DNA of 64,000 nt. Origin: Calonectria ilicicola (Eukaryota; Ascomycota; Sordariomycetes; Hypocreales; Nectriaceae). The DNA lies in assembly GCA_020809705.1 (NCBI GenBank), contig CP085828.1, positions 5,580,001 to 5,644,000 on the forward strand. Reading direction: 5' to 3'. The notes under the pieces are model-generated. The model did no database searches and had not been told where the DNA came from. It saw nothing but the letters and a program-made list of their open reading frames with translations. Of the stretch, positions 59,729-64,000 are shown piece by piece; the first letter of the stretch is position 1, and each line of letters starts with the position of its first letter. Made by a program: the position numbers and the translations under genes.

Positions 59729-61758
59729 CTAAGGCTGGTACCCGTGCGAACCATTCGAGTAATCTAGGGCGTCCGGGCTATGAAAACCATTGAGGCCAGT
59801 ATTCTGTCGCTTGGTAGGGCGCTGAATAGGCTCATCTTCATCATCTGATGAAAGCGTAAGGTCAATAACAGCAGGGGCTGGACGCTTGGCACTATTCGTT
59901 GTAGCTCGAGGGCCAGCGGAGGGAGGGTCGCGGCTGGCCGATACAGGTGTGCCAGTGCTAGGCATCAGATTCTTTGGTGTTTCAAGGCGACGGCTGACAA
60001 CATTGACCTCTGAAATCTCCAGCTCGTCATCGTCATCGTCATCATCATCATCATACTGAGAATGTTGACCTCGAGAGTCGCCATGCTTATCTCGGTCATC
60101 GTCGCTTGACTTGACATACCACCGTCCATCAGGTTCAATAGTAACTGTCTCTGTACTCTTGGGGGTATTGTCGAGAATATCTTGGACATAGCTATCGATA
60201 AGTTAGCATAGGGCCTGCCACGAACAAGACTATCATGACTTACAGATCAACAACAAGATGATCATATGGAGTCACCTTGTTGCAGATGGGGCAGAGCCAT
60301 TGCGGTCCTTGTTCCTGAAGCTGCAGATACGATGTTGCATCAAAACATTGGTTGTGTGAACATTGCAAGCCACGGCAAGGAATATTCAATCGCATATATG
60401 ATAATGGGCACTTTAATGAAAGTACCTGAGAGGTGGCGACCACATCCGCATCCTGGACTTTCTCGGTGACTAAAAAAGATGTCAGCATGTACTTGAGCTT
60501 TTGTTCCGAAAATCCGACGGACACTTACACTCTTGGAGCACGCGATCAATAGCCAACTTTTTACCATCAGCGATACGAGCAACTAGGTGCTCAACTGTGG
60601 TGACTTTACATAGATTAACAACGAGATAAAATTTCTAGAGCCATGTCAGCGTCAAGTTAAGCTTTAGGGGCAAAAGGACATGTGCTATAGCGACCATTAC
60701 ATCCCAGTTTGGAAGATGACATACCTTGTTTGTCAATGCGTAAGTAAATTCCACATTGTTAGTGTAGTTTGGTCTCAGGCGAAGAGCGTCAGTGATGTCA
60801 ACCGGTCTAGTAGATCCAGGCTTGTTCTTCAATCCACGCAAGTTTGCCTTTATTTCACCAGTGTTCACACGCAACTCAGATTGGTGGGGGAACGCGATGT
60901 TCTGCACTGCCGAAGAACAGTCCCCAGCACAGAATACCATGACTCTGTAGGATTTGTCGTTAACACATTTCTGCAAATCAGGGTGATCACTGAGCTTTAG
61001 TGGTACTATGACGGAGTTGCGGTGTTGGGACATGGCTGGTTCAAGTTAGTTGAGCGGATTTGTCATACCAGGAAACGTTGGGCGGACTTGCCTTCGCAAA
61101 CCTGGACGTCGTTGATAGGAGTCTCAATCTTGTAAAATGGACTGAATTGCCAGCTGATGGGTGGGCGAGATGGCATGGGCCGGTGAGCAGTGCGGGCGGC
61201 ATGACCATCAAGCGAAAAGTTGTTGAACGGCATCTGCTGTGACGAGTGAGGTGATGGGCGTGAGCTACCATGCACCAACGAGTGGGGAGGGGCATATGAT
61301 GCTCGAACAGGCGAGGCACCCGCCGCAGGCGCATTCGAAATGGCGTTTTGAACGCTTTGTCGGATCTGCTGGAAACGCAGGGGGTCGTTGGCGCGAACAG
61401 CCTCTTCGATGACTGTAGGTGGGACAACAGGTTAGTAAATGTCCTGACAGTAACAGCGGGGCACGGTGAAAGGGAGATGAGTATTCAGAGCGTGCAAGGT
61501 GGGAAAGATGCAAAGAAAAGGTCAAAGGAGGAGAGCGTGGTAAGCAGCATGGAGGAACTTACGGGAAGCGATGCGAGTTTGCAGCTCAGCCTTGATTCCA
61601 GTGCTTTTGACACCGTTTACCTGACAAACCGAAGAGAGCTGGCGATTCAGAAGCTTGTTCACCTGTCGCACAAGCTGAGTCGCTTCCGACCGCGACACCG
61701 ACGTTGCAGTAGCTGAGCCTGGGACTGCGGCCGAGCCCAGGCCGGAAGTCGACGCCAT
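59729..61758 (-). CDS. SIZ1: SUMO E3 ligase, Siz/PIAS family
   Basis: Joined exons (minus): 61758-61563, 61412-61092, 61035-60725, 60634-60529, 60469-60244, 60191-59729, giving 540 aa. Seen: a SAP-type DNA-binding helix pair near 25-75 (VNKLLNRQLSSVC; VKSTGIKAELQTRI), a PINIT domain (about 125-275; WQFSPFYKIETPINDVQVCE), an SP-RING (about 330-375; CPLSYMRLNIPCRG, CSHNQCFD, WLCPICNK), a run of nine Asp, and a SUMO-interacting motif VIDLTLSSDDEDE at 495-507. Known: passes SUMO from Ubc9 to chromatin proteins such as PCNA and septins. Intron 2 (61036-61091) begins with GC. It is shorter than yeast Siz1. Confidence 0.93.
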
Positions 61759-62446
61759 CCTTCGTTTCGTTATCGAGATTTCGATCGTTTGCCCAAGATC
61801 GCGGGGTGCCTAAGGCGGCAGCTTGCAGGTTTAAAGGGGGGAAGGTGCAGTTCTGTAGGCGACCGCGGAAACAGTAGGCGTGATGGGTCGCAGGAAGGCA
61901 GGTGTGGGCTGGTGTGCGACGTCGAGGCTGGCCGCGCAGCCGCATACAAGGCAGGCGGCAGACGCACCACAGAGGCAGCGCGTGCAGCGCACACGGGTGC
62001 GTGAAGGAGGGAAGGAGAAGAGTGAAACGACAGGCACTCCCCAGGAAGCAATGGGGAGTTATGGGACAGAAAATTCGACAATGGAACTATCACAAAACGA
62101 CTCAACCGTCGCACTTGGCGTGATTCGGAGGTCGTCCGTCTCGAGATTCGACTTTTGATGTCATGCTTGCCCAGGGATCCCAGACGCCTGTTGTCTATAA
62201 ACGGAAGGCGGTCATGGCCGGCAGCAACGGGCATTGTCCTCGCGAGCCTTCTGTGGCTTATTGTTTCCGGTGCACCTAGTGCTTCGGCGTACCAGCCACC
62301 TTGCTGCCACAGCCTTGTGAACCCCACCACCGCTCTAAGTGTGGCGTCGCCGCTACTTTTTTTTTTCATCAGTCTCTACGCGCCAAAATCTACAATATTG
62401 CTAGTCCTTCCCCTTCACCTCGACGGCAAAACCAACCACTGTAATC
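61759..62446. promoter_or_regulatory. Divergent promoter region SIZ1 / LLPH-like
   Basis: 688 bp between start codons. The open frames on both strands here are overlapping and arginine-rich, as expected by chance in GC-rich DNA. No gene. Confidence 0.5.
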
Positions 62447-62906
62447 ATGGCAAAGAGTTCCCGCTCAAGTACAAGAAAGGCCAACAACCAGCGCCTAGCT
62501 GCCAATGTTTTTGGCCCAGCAGAGTCTGCTCGGGCTGAACGCCTCTCAGCAAAGCTGCTCGAAATTGTCAAGCAGCCCAAGCCTGAGTCTTCAGATGTCG
62601 CCATGAACAGTAAGTAAACCAACTGCTTGATGTGCAAATCTCAACCGCTAACCCGCCAATCTAGCCCAGGATGATGCCACTGAGGAGGATAAGGAGAAAG
62701 TAAATGATGAGGCTTGTAAGTCGCATTGTCGCAATCATCTGCACCTGATTGTTAACATCTGTTCGTCAGCGATGGAGGTCGACTCTGTCAAGCCTTCCAG
62801 GGCCCGTGTCGACAGAAAGCGCATTGACAAGCGCAAGCAGAAGAAGTCCGGCATTGTCTTTAAGAAGTACAGTGACCGTCAAAAGAAGAATAAGAGTGCC
62901 AAATAA
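62447..62906 (+). CDS. LLPH/YBL028C-like nucleolar protein (DUF2423)
   Basis: Joined exons: 62447-62609, 62665-62715, 62770-62906, giving 116 aa. Seen: MAKSSRSSTRKANNQRLAANVFGP, the typical N-terminal motif of DUF2423 proteins (MAKS then a basic patch), a helix ERLSAKLLEIVKQPKP, an acidic centre, and a very basic end KRKQKKSGIVFKKYSDRQKKNKSAK. Known: YBL028C is nucleolar and linked to pre-60S particles; human LLPH is similar. The exact function is not known. Inferred role: ribosome assembly. Same strand as the next gene. Confidence 0.8.
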
Positions 62907-63299
62907 TGTACGGGATATTGAAATGTCAAGGTTATATTCATGTTATTCATTGGTCGGGTCTCATCTAGCAAATCTGAATTTCATCCAAGATACCCTACAG
63001 CAGAAAATCTCACAGACCCAATAAATCTGCACTACACAGCCTCGTGTGGCGCAGCTCTCATTTTCCATTAACCAATCACATCGCGCCTCCACCGACTGCA
63101 ACCTCTTTGGACAAGCAAGGCTGGCCAACAGTAGCGGCGCATTCACCCACGACACGACACGTTCACCACTTTCGCTTTAGTATTTTGAGGTGGCATACTG
63201 ATGGCGCAACCCTTGTAGTTACTCTTTTAAACCTTCTTTTTTATTTTCAGATCTACTTTTTCTCTTCCCTGTCATTCATTTGTGCCGAAATCGTTGGAG
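62907..63299. other. Intergenic region LLPH-like - LAS21
   Basis: 393 bp between same-strand genes. Nothing recognised beyond the expected 3' and 5' flanks. Confidence 0.6.
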
Positions 63300-64000
63300 A
63301 TGGTGGCACCGAATCATGGATCCGCCTTCCTAACCAGCCTGCTGCTGGCCGTAGCTAACCTGTTAATCCCTGTCTCCATTGTCATCTTTGGTACTGGTTT
63401 TTTCCCATACAAACCTTTTATCCCGGGGTTAGCAGAGTTCGAGCCTCTTGAGTACGGGCCGTTGCCACATGCGCCATTTGACCGTCTCATTTTTATGGTC
63501 GTTGATGCGTTGAGGAGGTGTGTGCTGTATTCTCACTCCTGACTGCCCACAGCTAACCCCTGTTACCCAAGTGACCTGGTTTATTCGGAGGAATCGGGCT
63601 TTCATTTCGTACAAAGGTGAGGCCAATCACGATTTCTGACTGTTTCTGGCTGCCTGGAACAATTGCTCATTGCATACCAGCCTCATTCGAGATGGCAGTG
63701 CCATCCCGTTTACGGCCAATGCTCGGTCGCCAACGGTGACTATGCCAAGAATCAAGTCGATGACGACTGGATCTATCCCTTCATTTGTTGATCTAATCCT
63801 GAACTTTGATGAGACGGATACTTCCTCTACGCTTGCCGCACAGGATACCTGGCTTGCTCAGATTAAGGCTAAGGATATGGGCAAGTTGCTCATGTATGGC
63901 GACGATACCTGGCTGAAACTCTTCCCGAACACCTTTGACCGTGAGGATGGCACGACTAGCTTTTTTGTCGCGGTTTGTCTTATCTTGCACGTCAAAATGA
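63300..64000 (+). CDS. LAS21: GPI ethanolamine phosphate transferase 2 (Las21/Gpi7), 5' part
   Basis: Partial gene, cut by the window end. Exons: 63300-63517, 63572-63616, 63681-63972 (185 residues), then a GTTTGT donor at 63973 and intron sequence. Seen: an N-terminal membrane helix (FLTSLLLAVANLLIPVSIVIF), then FDRLIFMVVDALRSDLVY with the metal-binding Asp, and TMPRIKSMTTGSIPSFVDLILNF with the catalytic Thr region, as in the alkaline phosphatase-like PIG-G/N/O enzymes. Known: adds ethanolamine phosphate to the second mannose of GPI anchors in the ER. The start is the first in-frame ATG. It most resembles Gpi7 by the FDRLIFMVVDALR and SMTTG segments. Confidence 0.88.

Noticed and set aside
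61063..61091. GTATGA donor for SIZ1 exon 2
   Set aside because: It is a GT donor with fair consensus, but the joined frame then fails at the next exon, whereas GCAAGT keeps the PINIT sequence intact.

Overview
The window is chromosomal DNA of a filamentous ascomycete, most likely a Sordariomycete and probably of the order Hypocreales. The evidence is split eukaryotic genes with mostly 50-100 nt introns, GT-AG borders and CTAAC-like branch sites, long pyrimidine-rich leaders, a Tup1/RCO-1 corepressor, an ADE5,7 fusion, and an eL28 ribosomal protein that S. cerevisiae lacks. The order is inferred from the look of the proteins, not from a search. All exon coordinates were joined by hand from splice signals, reading frame and family resemblance; every joined frame stays open.

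I support 23 protein genes. In order (strand): TDP1-like phosphodiesterase (-), FAD oxidoreductase (+), Edc1/PNRC-like decapping factor (-), RBX1 (+), SPC1 (-), CorA-type Mg transporter (+), TIM8 (+), RPL25/uL23 (-), BMT2 (+), UTR4 enolase-phosphatase (-), Ran1/Ksp1-like kinase (+), AVT1-like transporter (-), RMP1 (+), TUP1/rco-1 (-), ERG3 (+), small conserved membrane protein (-), eL28 (+), malate dehydrogenase (+), TRS33 (-), ADE5,7 (+), SIZ1/PIAS SUMO ligase (-), LLPH/YBL028C-like protein (+), and the 5' part of LAS21/GPI7 (+), cut by the window end.

Almost all are conserved housekeeping or regulatory genes: ribosome and rRNA processing (uL23, eL28, BMT2, RMP1, LLPH-like), protein targeting and traffic (TIM8, SPC1, TRS33, LAS21), ubiquitin and SUMO (RBX1, SIZ1), metabolism (UTR4, ERG3, MDH, ADE5,7), transport (CorA, AVT1) and control of transcripts (TUP1, Edc1-like). 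They do not form a biosynthetic cluster. I found no recognisable transposon, tRNA, CRISPR array or defence system. Two long stretches, 19283-26150 and 38000-45156, have no gene I can support, and 49511-53320 has only one weak candidate.

The most unusual signals are regulatory or structural. A G-quadruplex-type repeat starts in the stop codon of the AVT1-like gene. The 1.48 kb ATG-depleted leader of the kinase holds only two ATGs, and both open three-codon ORFs with the same peptide. Two genes need GC-AG introns. Neighbouring genes alternate strand almost perfectly.
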